A stretch of DNA of 64,000 nucleotides from Oegoconia quadripuncta (taxonomy: Eukaryota > Arthropoda > Insecta > Lepidoptera > Autostichidae), in assembly GCA_949316235.1 (NCBI GenBank), contig OX438755.1, positions 18,242,151 to 18,306,150 of the forward strand. Reading direction: 5' to 3'. A program made the translations under genes and the position numbers. Positions within the stretch are counted from its first letter, which is position 1. Each line of letters opens with the position of its first letter. Positions 51,890-62,610 of the stretch are shown here, in pieces. The notes beneath the pieces were generated by a model, which saw nothing but the letters and a program-made list of their open reading frames with translations, did no database searches and was not told the DNA's origin.

Positions 51890-52030
51890 GTGGTTTGGGC
51901 ACGTACAAATAGAACCAACCCATCTCTTTCCGTGGGTGTTGGAAACGGAGACTAAGGGACTATCCAACAAAAACGTCTATAGATTTGTACGTTTTAACGG
52001 CGACGGGCTTACCCACGTGTGTATTAAAAA
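51890..52030 (+). repeat. Dispersed repeat, relative of 35340-35600
   Basis: TTTCCGTGGGTGTTGGAAAC, GGAGACTAAGGGACTATCCA, AACGGCGACGGGCTTACCCA. Ends in an A run (52026-52034), suggesting a retroposed end. Confidence 0.5.
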
Positions 52031-52124
52031 AAAATAAGGAATGGCTTTTATGAAAACAAAAGTCTTCCAGTAACTGGACCTCTGCGATAGTATGACGTGC
52101 CAGCCAGTTCTATTATTTGAGACT

Positions 52125-52335
52125 AGCTGTTGTCCGCGACTTCGTTCGCATGGATCATTTCATCAAAAACGGTTCAGCAAAAAAATTTGCCTATACGTTA
52201 ATCCAGCTCCTAATTTGTCTACCAACCAAATTTCATCCAAATACGTCCATCCGTTTAGGCGTGAAGAGGTAACAAACATGCATACATACATACACACACA
52301 CAAATTTTCGCATTTGTAATATTAGTTGGGATATT
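52125..52335 (+). repeat. CGACTTCGTCCGCG-family repeat, full unit
   Basis: GACTAGCTGTTGTCCGCGAC, TTCGTTCGCATGGATCATTT, then CAAATTTCATCCAAATACGT, CCATCCGTTTAGGCGTGAAG and AATTTTCGCATTTGTAATAT, TAGTTGGGAT. The best complete copy in the window and the reference for reading the interrupted copy at 16660-17040. Confidence 0.75.
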
Positions 52336-52402
52336 GTTTGTGAGATTAATTATATAGGAATTGTAGGTGTCTTTCGCCAATTATTAGTGATGTTATTTCT
52401 AT

Positions 52403-52520
52403 TGTCCCCCAAATATGTTGATGTTTCCGGGTCAGTACGCTTCCACCTTCGACCATCCTTCACTATACATCAGGTGTGATTGAGATCAAGTACGTGACCG
52501 TCGTGCATTAAAAAAAAATA
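52403..52520 (+). mobile_element. SINE-A 3' end
   Basis: TCCCCCAAATATGTTGATGT to GTCGTGCATTAAAAAAAAAT. 5'-truncated insertion immediately beyond the repeat. Confidence 0.8.
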
Positions 52521-52572
52521 AAGTTTTGGTCATGTAATGATTGCTTGCATGTAGCTTGTAGCCAATATTTTT

Positions 52573-52695
52573 TTACTGACCCTCGGTTTCATTATTTTCC
52601 GGCGGAAATTTTTGTCGGGATACTAGCTCCTTTTCCAAACGTTTAATTTTACTTCGGATTTCGTCCTCACTCTTCTTACTTTTCCTTTTTCCCAT
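52573..52695 (-). CDS. 40-residue basic, coiled-coil-like ORF
   Basis: Reads MGKRKSKKSEDEIRSKIKRL then EKELVSRQ and a stop at 52573-52575. The Lys/Arg/Glu-rich, heptad-like start resembles the N-termini of proteins I associate with lepidopteran retroelements, but this is a memory-based resemblance. The frame starts at ATG 52693-52695. If it is an N-terminus, the rest of the element would extend to the left, where SINE-A debris lies, so it is truncated. No promoter was identified. Confidence 0.35.
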   Translation of the reverse strand: MGKRKSKKSEDEIRSKIKRLEKELVSRQKFPPENNETEGQ

Positions 52696-53189
52696 TTTCC
52701 AATGTAAAAGTCAGCACACACACCTAAAAACTTCACTTTACACCGCGAAATTATTTATTTTAACGGAGCGAACGTGGATGATGCAACACACGGAAAACGA
52801 ATGAAGACAGAGCCCCCTGCCGGACCACAACGCAACTACCTACTACGGGAGTCAAATGCCTTGTTTTTATTCTAGATTTGTTAAATATAGATCTAAAAAT
52901 CGTGTGGTGATGCAGTACAATAGAAAACGGACTACATGGTTTATTAAATCTCTACGGATGCAGCAACTCGTATAATTTTGGTTGAAGTTCACTTAGGTAA
53001 GTTCCATTAACCATAAATAGTATTGTAGTGTACGACAACTTCTGACATGAGGTGAAGACTGAAAAACGGCTATTTTGCTGAGGCTCCATCCTATTTATCC
53101 ACTAACTTTTTTTTTTAACTATAATTATAAATCATGTAGTGTCATTTTCGTGTGTGAATAAATATCTTATTTCCTATTATAATTATTAT
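52696..53189. other. No gene recognised
   Basis: A GC-richer patch (52740-52860) lies upstream of the small minus-strand ORF and may be its 5' region. Confidence 0.35.
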
Positions 53190-53400
53190 TTCTGTATATT
53201 TCTAAAGGCGAACAGTGAATGGTGTTTCAAACTTTAAACTCTTAATGTTTTGAACACCAAAACACTGATGTTTGGGAAATCTCTGACCACTCATTTGGGA
53301 TACATCGTGAGGTTGTGTTTGTATAATTTTTCTACAACCTGTAGCAGCTGCTGACCTGTATAACTTAACATAGATAACAGTCTCAAGTTCGTGTTTTGTA
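53190..53400 (+). repeat. Dispersed repeat, relative of 35460-35600
   Basis: TCTGTATATTTCTAAAGGCG, then CACTGATGTTTGGGAAATCT and CATTTGGGATACATCGTGAG, parallel in order to 35460-35560. Confidence 0.5.
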
Positions 53401-54177
53401 CAGATTTATCTTTTTTTCCCCTTAAAAGACTCTACAGACGAAATAAGCCCCGCTAATTACTCATTAAGTCTCCAAAGTACAAAATGTTGTGCTCAATTTG
53501 GCCTAGTTACACTAATCGCGTACAAACAAACAATTTGGCAGCACAGAGGGAGTTAATCTGATTTTCTCGGTCATAATTAGCTGCAAAAGAGATCTTGAAA
53601 ACATTTTATAAAATGAAATTCTTTTACTACGATTTAAAGTGCTTTTGTTTACACTGCTTTTTACAGAAAAATGTTAATAAATTTCATTGGCTAATGAAGA
53701 TTAAGAATAACGGGTTTTAAATTTAAACCTTGAAAGCTTTTAAATCCGCTATCGTAATTAACATCACAGTACTTACCTCTAATATAATTTACGTAATGAA
53801 TATAACTATTGTAAACTATCTCAGAAGTGTAAGCAATTCTGTGGAAATAATCAACTTCATTGTACTTTCAAAGCTATATTCAGTAAACCCTTAAACAACT
53901 ATCCAAGATTCCAACCGGAAATTATAACAATGATCTTTTTGAAAATGCCCCAGTCTGCCAAGTACCCTCTGTCTCTTTTTCTTCACTTTTTTAATTTTTG
54001 GCCTGGAAACTTGTTATTTTGCCACACTTTTGCGATAAATATAATAAATATTAAATTAAGCGAAACCTTACACTATGATAACATAAAAATATGTCAACCC
54101 CGTTAAAACACGTATAAAAACTTTACCCATACTTTTTGATATAAAATTATTTATTTGATATAGAATTTTATATCTAA
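53401..54177. other. No gene recognised
   Basis: AT-rich sequence without repeat heads or coding frames of note. Confidence 0.4.
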
Positions 54178-54300
54178 CTAATATGTTTTAATCCAGGGTA
54201 TGTTCTAGTCATACACCAAATTTCAACCAAATCCGACAAACAAACAAATACACAAACAAACATCCAAACTTTCGCATTTATAATATTAGTTAGATTAGCT
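54178..54300 (+). repeat. CGACTTCGTCCGCG-family repeat, 3' part
   Basis: TAATCCAGGGTATGTTCTAG, ACCAAATTTCAACCAAATCC, CATCCAAACTTTCGCATTTA, TAATATTAGTTAGATTAG. Confidence 0.65.
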
Positions 54301-54304
54301 TTAG

Positions 54305-54385
54305 TCGTGTTGAGTTAGTATTTATGAAGTGTGTTGTAGAATTTTTGTGCAATAAAGTGTACTTTATTGATTGATTGATTGATAC
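54305..54385 (+). mobile_element. LINE 3' end with (GATT)n tail
   Basis: TATTTATGAAGTGTGTTGTA, GAATTTTTGTGCAATAAAGT, GTACTTTATTGATTGATTG. Matches 11490-11550. Only the last 80 bp are present, so the stem-loop is not included. Confidence 0.6.
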
Positions 54386-54387
54386 TC

Positions 54388-54480
54388 AAGATCAGAACAA
54401 TATTTTTGATTTATGCAATATTTAAAAAGATATCTTAATTTATCCAATGAGGGCGCCACTGGACGGAATACCCTCTTTAT
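54388..54480 (+). mobile_element. End of the 24-kb MITE family
   Basis: GAACAATATTTTTGATTTAT and ATCTTAATTTATCCAATGAG, GGCGCCACTGGACGGAATAC match 24185-24272. The second inverted arm is missing. Confidence 0.55.
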
Positions 54481-54824
54481 AAAAATATACGATACTTACA
54501 ATATTGCAAACCAATCCAAACTTTTTAATTAAAATACATCTCTGCTTTATCCGACTGGATATTAACTAAATAACAACTTCTGTGCGCACAGTGGGCAGTC
54601 GGGACATAAATTAAAGTTCACCTTGTGAATTGGTCTCATTGGGAATTGAACAAATTATGCTTGGCAGTCTAAGTCGACGTTTTAGAGCACTAGGGCCACG
54701 TTATTATGTTTAGTGTTTCGTATCAAAAATAGCACGTTTGAAAACCTATTTTAATCTATCAAATCAAAAAAGATTTATTTCATAAGAACAATTACTTTAA
54801 CTTAATATTAAATTTAGTGACATT
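54481..54824. other. No gene recognised
   Basis: Mostly unremarkable. TCAAATCAAAAAAGATTTAT near 54760 looks like a reversed LINE tail. Confidence 0.4.
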
Positions 54825-55025
54825 GAAATGGCGACAGGTCAACGGAACGATATGTACTGATGCCGAAGAGGAAGATCACAGAAAAGATGGATGGATTGTG
54901 TGAAGGGTGATATGAACGAAAAGGGCGTGAATGATGAGGTAACGGCTGATAGAGGAGATTGGAAGGAAAAGACGTACTGCGCCGACCCCAAATACATTGG
55001 GACCAGGGCAAGAAGATGATGATGA
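54825..55025 (+). mobile_element. LINE pol C-terminus fragment
   Basis: Plus strand GCCGAAGAGGAAGATCACAG, AAAGATGGATGGATTGTGTG, ATGATGAGGTAACGGCTGAT, GACGTACTGCGCCGACCCCA. It parallels 34640-34800 and ends in GGCAAGAAGATGATGATGAT. The codons (WMDCV, KRKTYCADP) mark the same non-LTR pol tail. Confidence 0.7.
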
Positions 55026-55631
55026 TTATTGCTCAATCACAAAGCTGAGTTTAGTTTGACTCATAAAAACTATATTCGCTGTTGTCATGAATAACTATTC
55101 TATTCCAGTTTTAACTTTCGAGGTTCAGTACCTTACAAATTATAGTCTTGAAAGATTTTCCTAGATCCTAAAATACGTGCCTTAAAAAGACAGTCTATAA
55201 AATCAATTCTCATAAAAAAAGATGGGACATCTAGCGTTATTTATAAAACCGGGAAACCTTCGTGCGACCTTTATACGACGCGATGGTGATAAGGGGTTGG
55301 GAAATGGTCATCGGGTCAATTCGAGGGTGGATAAAAATCTATTTTCTTAAGTTCCAAATAAAAGGGTTCTGTAGTGACTTCATGACAAAGTGATGATTTG
55401 ATTTTTTACGATTTATCGTGATATGTAGAAGTTGTTAAAACATTTTAGTGGTACCTAAGTAATAAGTATATGCCATTTGTCACAAAGGTTTAAAAATATT
55501 AAAAATTCAAAAATGTTATATTAGGTAGATTTATGTTTATTTTTAAGACGAAAATAATCAAAGACAAAACCACCTAGAACACTAGTTGCTCAATAATGTA
55601 CCATTTACTCAATTCAATACGGATGTATATT
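55026..55631. other. No gene recognised
   Basis: AT-rich, no repeat family identified. Confidence 0.4.
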
Positions 55632-55806
55632 GGTATACCGACTTATACTACCCCGAAAAACATTGACCGAAGAACGGTTAATCGAAAGCCGAGTAGGTAC
55701 ATTGCGGAGTTGGTTTTAATTAAAATTTTTAATGATGAACAAACTCCGCAATGTACTTGGCTTCGGATAACCGTTCTTCGGTCAAACGTTTTCGGGGTAG
55801 TGTAAG
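55632..55806. mobile_element. Foldback MITE, copy 2
   Basis: Same arms as 4292-4481: CTACCCCGAAAAAC, TTGACCGAAGAACGGTTAAT and ATTGCGGAGTTGGTT on the left, reversed on the right to CGGGGTAGTGTAAG. The loop TTTTTAATGATGAACA is conserved between copies, and one arm carries a GTAG micro-duplication. Confidence 0.8.
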
Positions 55807-55816
55807 TTTAAATTTT

Positions 55817-55945
55817 TAACCGACCCCCAAAAAGGTGGAGGGAGGTATGTACTATGTTCGTCTGTACGTATTTTTATGTATGTTTGAGTGAACATTATGT
55901 ACATTTTTTTCGTCAATTATTAACCAATTTCGATGATTGTTTTTG
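55817..55945 (+). repeat. Dispersed repeat (CCGACCCCCAAAAAGG type)
   Basis: TTAACCGACCCCCAAAAAGG, TGGAGGGAGGTATGTACTAT, ATTAACCAATTTCGATGATT. Related to 3888-3980. Confidence 0.5.
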
Positions 55946-55974
55946 TTTCATAGGGTTTATCATCAGGGTGGTAT

Positions 55975-56395
55975 TCCGCCAACTTAACTGTCGCTTAAGA
56001 ACTCCTTGCATGGACTACAACGATAGCCTTACGGCTCAACACATGCTTTCTCTGGAGGACAGACGCACCGTAGCAGACATGAGACTGCTCTACGGCATTG
56101 TGCATGACCTTGGACTGCCCAGAACTTGTTCGACAGGTGAGGCTCCGTGCTAACACCACGCGCACGAGACATACAAAGTCGCTCTACGCTGGCGCCGAGC
56201 ATACTTTCTACGCCTAAAACGCAGAGGTACATACGCTGGTGCACACATATGATACAAAATTCGGAGGGGTGGATATCTACTTTCTTGGTCGCATTGGATT
56301 TATCCAGTGTATCCTTCAACATCTGTCTGAAACTACACCTCAGACTTAACTGGTCGAGTTGGCACTCCACTATTTCACTCACCTAAACGCAATCA
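55975..56395 (+). mobile_element. LINE pol C-terminus, broken by frameshifts
   Basis: DYNDSLTAQHMLSLEDRRTV, ADMRLLYGIVHDL fits the domain near the end of CR1/Jockey/R1-type pol proteins (the LEDRR and DM-LYK-V motif). Later frames read ALRWRRAYFL and SSVSFNICLKLHLRLN. At least three frameshifts or stops. Confidence 0.6.
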
Positions 56396-56399
56396 TCAA

Positions 56400-56421
56400 T
56401 ACATATACACACACACACACA
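56400..56421. repeat. (AC)n microsatellite
   Basis: Short ATACACACACACACACAC run directly after the LINE remnant, possibly grown from its tail. Confidence 0.8.
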
Positions 56422-56497
56422 CTCGTAATCATTATCATTATATTGCTGTCGTTTCTGTTATTGTTTATTGTTGTTTTTTTATTTTTTTATTATATTT

Positions 56498-56772
56498 GAC
56501 GATCTGTTTGGTGTAGTGGTTAGAAACTCTGCTGCTATACCAAATGGTCGCGGGTTCGAATCTTGTTAGGGACATATGTTTGTATGATGAATACAGACAT
56601 GTGTTCCCGAGTTATGGATGTTATTCATTTATAGATGTATTTATTTACCTACAAAAAAAAATGTATTTGTGTAGTTTATCAACCATCTGGTATCCATAAC
56701 ACAAGCCTAGATGCTTATTGTGGACCTAGATGGCGCTGTGTGTTTGTGCAAAGACATTTATTAATTATTATT
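56498..56772 (+). mobile_element. SINE-C copy, full length
   Basis: GACGATCTGTTTGGTGTAGT head, B box GGTTCGAATCTT, body and CTAGATGGCGCTGTGTGTTT tail, then TTTATTAATTATTATTATT. Confidence 0.9.
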
Positions 56773-57169
56773 ATTGTGTTTTTGATAATTTTATATTCCC
56801 CATATTTTTAGTAGATCTGATGATGCTCAACTCGGAAATATAAATTTTGAACCTTGTTAATGTGTTAAGCTTAGTGCCCCCTTTCAGACTAACCTTGTAT
56901 AATATTCTTTATTGATATTTCCCGCAGACAAATTTGCGGACAAAGCCTAGTGTAAATTTTCACAGTCATTAATATTGAAACAATTGCGACATTCACTATA
57001 TCTCGCGACATATCCAATATTCCGCTCTTGTGTAATTTACAATTGAATATTTTAACATGGGTTTTACAAATGTATTCACAAAGCAAAGCCGCGTTTACAA
57101 TAACTTCTCTGGAGTTGTATAGTTTTACAAACGAGTGAATAATAAATATTTAAGACGATGACAACACCT
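56773..57169. other. No gene recognised
   Basis: Short frames only. TAGATCTGATGATGCTCAAC near 56812 is a reversed piece of the repeat at 11880-12150. Confidence 0.4.
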
Positions 57170-57235
57170 GAATAATAAAACAAACAAACGGCAGAATTGA
57201 GAACCTCCTCCTTTTTAAGTCGGTTAAAAAGTATC
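57170..57235 (-). repeat. GGAGGAGG-type dispersed repeat
   Basis: Minus strand TTTTTAACCGACTTAAAAAG, GAGGAGGTTCTCAATTCTGC, the mirror of 3888-3980. Confidence 0.6.
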
Positions 57236-57349
57236 ATGAACAAATATCGGACTGTAGGTCCTATTAATGCATCAAAATTCAATATTTAGTTCAGATTTTT
57301 GCAGTGGCTGTAGGCTTTCCTCGAAACTGGAAAGGCAATGTTAAGACAG

Positions 57350-57507
57350 CGATCATCATCTCAGCCCGTAAATATCCCACTGCAGGGAGAATGGCCTTCC
57401 CTCGTATATGAGGTAGTGTGGGCCATAGTCCACCACGCTGGCCCAACGCAGGTTGGGGACTTCACATGCCTTTGAATTTTTATTTCTCAGGATGCAGGTT
57501 TCCTTGG
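57350..57507 (-). mobile_element. SINE-D 3' half
   Basis: Minus strand from ATGCCTTTGAATTTTTATTT-type body to CTGCAGTGGGATATTTACGG and GCTGAGATGATGATC. It stops at AGGTTTCCTT where RTE-like sequence begins. Its head half lies at 58384-58472. Confidence 0.8.
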
Positions 57508-58383
57508 AAACATTGGAAAGGGTATTTTGAGAGAGTTATGAACGTAGATAATGATTGTAGTGGGGAGGTAGAAGATTGTCCAACAAATGCAGGTGTGGTG
57601 CAACAGGTGACTGTGGATGAAGTGAAGAAGGCCGTGTAAAGTATGAAGATTGGAAAAGATGTGGGATCTGATGGTATACCAGTGGAAGTATGGAAGTTTT
57701 TAAAGGAGATGGATGGATGTGGCTGACTTTATTCTTCAATAAGTTGTTACAACAGGAGATGATCCCAGAGGAATGGTGCAACAGTTTTCTGGTGCCCATT
57801 TTAGGAACAAGGGTGATGTACAAAGGTGTAAAAACTATAGAGGAATAAATGTCATGTCATGTCATGCTCATGTCATATAGCATGAAGATTTGGGAGAAAG
57901 TGATTGCGAGACGATTGAGAGAGGAGAGTGAGGTAACCCAGTACCAGTTAGGGTTTATGCCCGGTCGAGGAACAACGGAAGCCACATTCGCACTACGCCA
58001 ATTGTGCGAAAAGTACAAAGGTATAAAAACCTGCACATGGTAATTATTGACTTGGAGAAGGCGTACGACCGGGTACCTAGAAAGGTTCTGTGGTGGGTTT
58101 TGAAAAAGAAAAGAGTGCCTGGGAAGTACATACGGCTTGTACGTTCCATGTACACAAGTCCGGTCGGAAGCCGGCGTTACCCACAGTTTCGACGTAGCGG
58201 TGGGCTTACACCAGGGATCGGCTTTAAGCCCCTGTCTGCTCCTTCTGATTATGGATGCACTGACATCAAATATACAGGAGGAGGCACCCTGGTGTCGCCG
58301 ACGATATTGTCCTTGTCGGAGAAAATGCGACTGAGGTCCAGAACAGGTTGGAAAAATGGCGAGAAAAACTGGAGAGTGTCGGA
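57508..58383 (+). mobile_element. RTE-like LINE reverse transcriptase fragment
   Basis: Conserved blocks appear in order but in shifting frames: YFERVMNVDND, KIGKDVGSDGIPVEVWK, GFMPGRGTTEATFALRQLCE, then MVIIDLEKAYDRVPRKVLWW with the first catalytic Asp at 58049-58051, VGLHQGSALSPC, and ADDIVLVGENATEVQ (58297 onward) with the catalytic Asp pair. At least four frameshifts or stops, so it is inactive. Endonuclease and C-terminus are missing. The block order and wording are those of RTE-clade elements. Confidence 0.85.
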
Positions 58384-58472
58384 CATGGTACATGGTACAT
58401 GGCCTGCCTGGGAATCGAACCCGGATCTCCCAAGTTCGAAGACCTCGTCTTAACCGCGGAGCCACCGACTAT
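58384..58472 (-). mobile_element. SINE-D 5' half (tRNA-like head)
   Basis: Minus strand GTCGGTGGCTCCGCGGTTAA at the right end, an intact B box (GGGTTCGATTCCCAGGCAGG), then ATGTACC. A small CATGGTA duplication marks the junction with the LINE fragment. Confidence 0.8.
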
Positions 58473-58855
58473 TGCTGTATGAATAAGTTATTATTTTGAT
58501 GATCGAAGTTTTGTAGTTGTATTTTTTCTTATTTAAGAGCAAATTTTTCTGCGTATTGTGACCGATATGCATCTGGATACAGAACGGATAAAGACTGATG
58601 CCATACACACATACACAACGTAGTCAAATATCACATTTCGCCATTTATTCGCCTCTACTGCAAAATGGAGGTCGCGGATTCGATGAATAAAAAAATAAAA
58701 ATTTGTGCATAAAAAAAATACATGTTTAGTACTCGACTGTAAGAGAGATAAATGTAGTTTATATACAGAATTTTATATTATATTTTAAAGTATACGTATT
58801 GTAAAAAGTTTAAATTAATTTAATTAAAAATAATAATTAAATTCGTATTAAAAAG

Positions 58856-58922
58856 TCATTGGTACATGGCCTGCCTGGGAATCGAACCCGGTCTTAACCG
58901 CTGAGCCACCGACGCTCTCACT
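58856..58922 (-). mobile_element. SINE-D head fragment
   Basis: Minus strand GAGCGTCGGTGGCTCAGCGG, TTAAGACC, GGGTTCGATTCCCAGGCAGG, CCATGTACCAATG. The body is missing. Confidence 0.75.
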
Positions 58923-60471
58923 ATACTTTCCTACAAAAGACAATCACATTATATCCTATTATCCCATCCTTCATATTAGTGTTATATACTCGTAGCAGTC
59001 ATGTAACTACATTATCAAAAAATATAGTGCAGGAATTACAATGCTTTTGTTTCCGAAAATAGCCACCATTTTTTTAAATTGTAGAACCGTTTTGCTATCG
59101 AGTTGGAATTTTTTAATATTGTGAGCTCGCATTTGGCATATTGTAGGAAAACTTTCGTGTTTTTCGAGCACTGTGTATAACACCCGGCACTTCCCCTTCC
59201 AAATTTTAGGTTCCAAATTTCAGCTCAAATACGAAGGCAGCTTGGAAAGATTATAATTCGCTATGCGGTTCCCGTTTCAACGAAACCTAAATGAAATTAT
59301 ACTCTTATTGTATATTAACTAATACTCTGTTTAAAACTGTTTTTAATGGATGAAGGGTTCTACATCGGACGGAGAATTGCTGATAGGGTTACCAGATTTT
59401 TTACTAATTTCCAGAAAACATCAACATTGAACATGGTGTTCAGTTCTGTCAACTTAATTTAATTTATTTTGTATTTGGCAACACACATTTTAGTATCCAT
59501 AGTCGTAAAAATGTATTTAAAAAAAAAATTATCCTCCGAACGGGTTAGTAAAAATTCCCGCATGATCTGCCATAGATCCACCTGAATTTAATTATTGTAA
59601 AAGTACTTCAACATAAGACCCAATTCAAGTGTTACGACGCCGATAACCTACTTGGTAAAGAGCTGGATGCACACACCTACCAGAGGAACACCCATTCTGT
59701 CATCATTCATCATGATCGGGGCGATTTGATCCGTCGTCCTTTTAAACAGCCACGCATAAATAAATTTTTCGATACAGTCCACTTTTCAGGATTTACAAGC
59801 AAACAGTGTGGGTTGAAGGAAACTTAATCTCGGATACAAAAAGAAGGGTATTATAAGTTCTCTAATGTATCGAGAAAATATGCGATTAGAGAAAAATGCG
59901 AAAAGAAAATTTGCTCCAATGAAAAAATTATTTCGGGAAAATTATCTAACAAATGTCATACAACAATAAAATAACATGAATAACAGACGGGGAATTCGAG
60001 AGATTGGTAAAGGGTAATTTTAACCCCCTCAAATAACTTTATTTCGCACCAAAACGGTCTGTGCCTCGCACCATAGATCACGTGACGCCAGCCAATCATG
60101 TGCATTCTGCCATTTTGAGCGTAAGCGGACTTGTTGGGCCGCGAGTGAAAAAAGGTGTTTTTTACAATCCGAAGTATTTTTTAATTTAATATTTTATTCG
60201 TTGTGGGTTTATTTTTGAAGGTACGATTATCGATCGATCGATTAGGATGTTTAAGTATTGTTGTTTTCTTTTGAATAGCGGTATTTTTACTTAACCTAAT
60301 TTATCATAAAATTTGGTTTGTCGCTTCTTTTATACAACTCCCGTATTATTAATATAAAATCTTGGCTAGATTGGATGTTAACCGTGGTCCCACCACTAAA
60401 CTCCACTGATGGGACTACTGGTAGTTTTCTTCTCTATATACCCACTGTAGTAGAGATGAAATTATCTTATC
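58923..60471. other. No gene recognised
   Basis: A 1.5-kb stretch without identified repeats. Short frames at 59007-59216 and 60318-60530 (the latter runs into a SINE-A). GC rises a little at 60050-60160 (ATAGATCACGTGACG). Confidence 0.4.
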
Positions 60472-60582
60472 CAAATATGTTGGGGTTTCCGGGTCAGTAC
60501 GCTTCCACCTTCGACCTCATCTTCACTTAACATCAGGTGTGATTGATGTCAAGTACGAACCCGTCGTGCATAAAAAAAAATT
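60472..60582 (+). mobile_element. SINE-A 3' end
   Basis: TCCAAATATGTTGGGGTTTC to GTCGTGCATAAAAAAAAA. 5'-truncated. Confidence 0.85.
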
Positions 60583-61224
60583 GATGCGTCCACGGCTATG
60601 TTTGATTAACATAGCCCCACTGCACCAGAGATAAAAAAAATCCCATGAAATGGTTAAAACATTTAAATTATAAGCACACAAAATATATGAACCGTGGTGT
60701 TCAGATCAAAATTTTTAGCTAAAAAGCGGTTCAAGTCTCCCCCCTGCCATATGAGTAATATAAATTAACGCGGCCTATCTTTGTTAGCCATTCCAGCAAA
60801 TTTTTGGGTAAAGGATGCAAGCTACTTGCAAAATTGCGGTAGTACAAGGAAAATTCCAGCCTCCTGGTAACCCCAGTTGCGGTTGTGAGCATCGATCATT
60901 GGTCAGGCGAGAGATCCTCGACTATAGCATGCAATAAATTTTATATGGTCAGCGACACACCATTACACAACGTCGGCATAATTGATGTGTTTCCAAATTC
61001 AAAAATTCTAACACATTTTTTTATCGTACGGTACAAAATGGTCACATGAAACTGTCGACATTTTTGCCGGACTAGTGCGAAGCCAATGTATTCAACGCGT
61101 ATATACGCGCATGTATTTGTCTTTATTTTCCTTACAATTTTGTATTTCAGTTACCATCCTACCTTCACGTAACTTGGCAAATTCTAAAATTTGTAGTCTC
61201 TTGAAGGGAGCGGCGCTGTCAGCT
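60583..61224. other. No gene recognised
   Basis: AT-rich. Repeated TATACGCG near 61099. No assignment. Confidence 0.4.
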
Positions 61225-62132
61225 GAGCTACAGGTTTACACCTAGGTCGACAGCAGATGTCAATTATTTTAATAATGCCAACTCTCTCAAACGTCTCCAA
61301 AGCTTTTTGCCCCTAAATACTAAGATCACTTTTGTGCAATCTCTTATCTTCCCAATTTTCGACTACGCCGACTCTTGCTACTTGGACGCCACCGAGGAGC
61401 TTCTTAACAAACTTGAACGTCTCCAAAACTTGTGCATACGGTTCATATTCGGACTGCGCAAGTACGACCATGTGTCCCATCTTCGTTCGCAGCTCAAGTG
61501 GCTCCCGATTCGTCTTCGTAGGAATGCTCATGTCGTCTCTCTTCTCTATAATATCTTGCATAATCCTTCTTCCCCTTCTTATTTGCGTGAGCGCTTTTCT
61601 TTTTCGCGGCCACAGGATGAGCCCTGCCGTTCTAATGTCAGGACTCTGCTGTGTATCCCTTCTCACCGCTCAGACTTCTACTCACATTCTTTCACTGTGC
61701 ATGCTGCCAGGCTGTGGAATTCTCTTCCTCACACTATCCGTGCCAGTCCATCGATCGCTGTCTTTAGGAAAAGAGTTAAGGAACATTACCTTTCCATTTC
61801 ATAGTGTTATTCCGTGTATTACATGTATGTTATACTTAATATTCGTATGTATTGAAATATGTACTTATTTATGAATTTATGTATTTATGTACTTATTAGT
61901 ATGTAGTTACATTTATATTCAGTTAGTTTTTTTTTTATCTATCATATTTATCCATTTTTTTAGATTGTGCACGTCTTATCTGCCTCTTCCAGACATATCT
62001 CTCTTTCGTAGGTCTGCTGGAAGAAATTTCATTGTAGAAATAAGCAGAACCTGTTGTGTCGTCTCTATTATGTTGTATCTGTATGTTTTTTTCTTGTGTG
62101 CAATAAATGATAAAATAAATAAATAAATAAAA
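61225..62132 (+). mobile_element. LINE C-terminus with complete 3' end
   Basis: An intact frame from about 61225 to the stop at 61802-61804 matches the post-RT region of CR1/Jockey-like pol: LKRLQSFLPLNTKITFVQSL, LERLQNLCIRFIFGL, LKWLPIRLRRNAHVVSLLYN and FTVHAARLWNSLPHTIRA. The 3' UTR carries the LINE stem-loop (62026-62041), TGCAATAAATG and an (AAAT)n tail ending at 62132. The RT core is missing. The codons are unusually uncorrupted, so the copy is probably young. It is the longest open LINE frame in the window. Confidence 0.85.
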
Positions 62133-62462
62133 TAATGAGCATACGAAATGTCAAGTTCTACCCATGTAATAATCTAACAATAAAAAATTGGATTGTATGT
62201 TCTTTGGAAATAAATTATTATTATTATTTACTGCCTAAACACTTTAGCTGATTTCGACTAATGAGGTAATAGATTCGTACTACTCCCGGGAGTGTCATAT
62301 CATATAATGTAATCCAATATGGCGGATGTTAGCAGCCATTTTGTCGAACTTAACACCGAATAATTCCAGCGCCCTATCGATTGGCTAAATAAAATTGACT
62401 CACAGAAAACATTCTTTATTTTAAAAAATAAGTAAAACTTCTCGAAACTTCTTATTTCAAAC
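62133..62462. other. No gene recognised
   Basis: AT-rich, no family identified. Confidence 0.4.
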
Positions 62463-62610
62463 TGCCAGAATACAACAATGTTGTCAACATTGCTGCTTGG
62501 CGACAGCCTTAGATGAGATGGCCGTAACTAGCCAGGTGGACATTTAAAATGTTCTACCACTACCTCAGTTTTGTAAATAGTTTGCATTAAGCCACGGTGG
62601 TTCTTAATTG
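62463..62610 (-). mobile_element. SINE-A 5' half, diverged
   Basis: Minus strand: AAGAACCACCGTGGCTTAAT head at the right, B box lost, then AATGTCCACCTGGCTAGTTA and ATTGCTGCTTGGCGACAGCC in the + reading of the left part. About 75% similar to good copies. Confidence 0.7.

Noticed and set aside
54814..55036. Two 65-codon minus-strand ORFs
   Set aside because: They are antisense to a LINE pol C-terminus on the plus strand.
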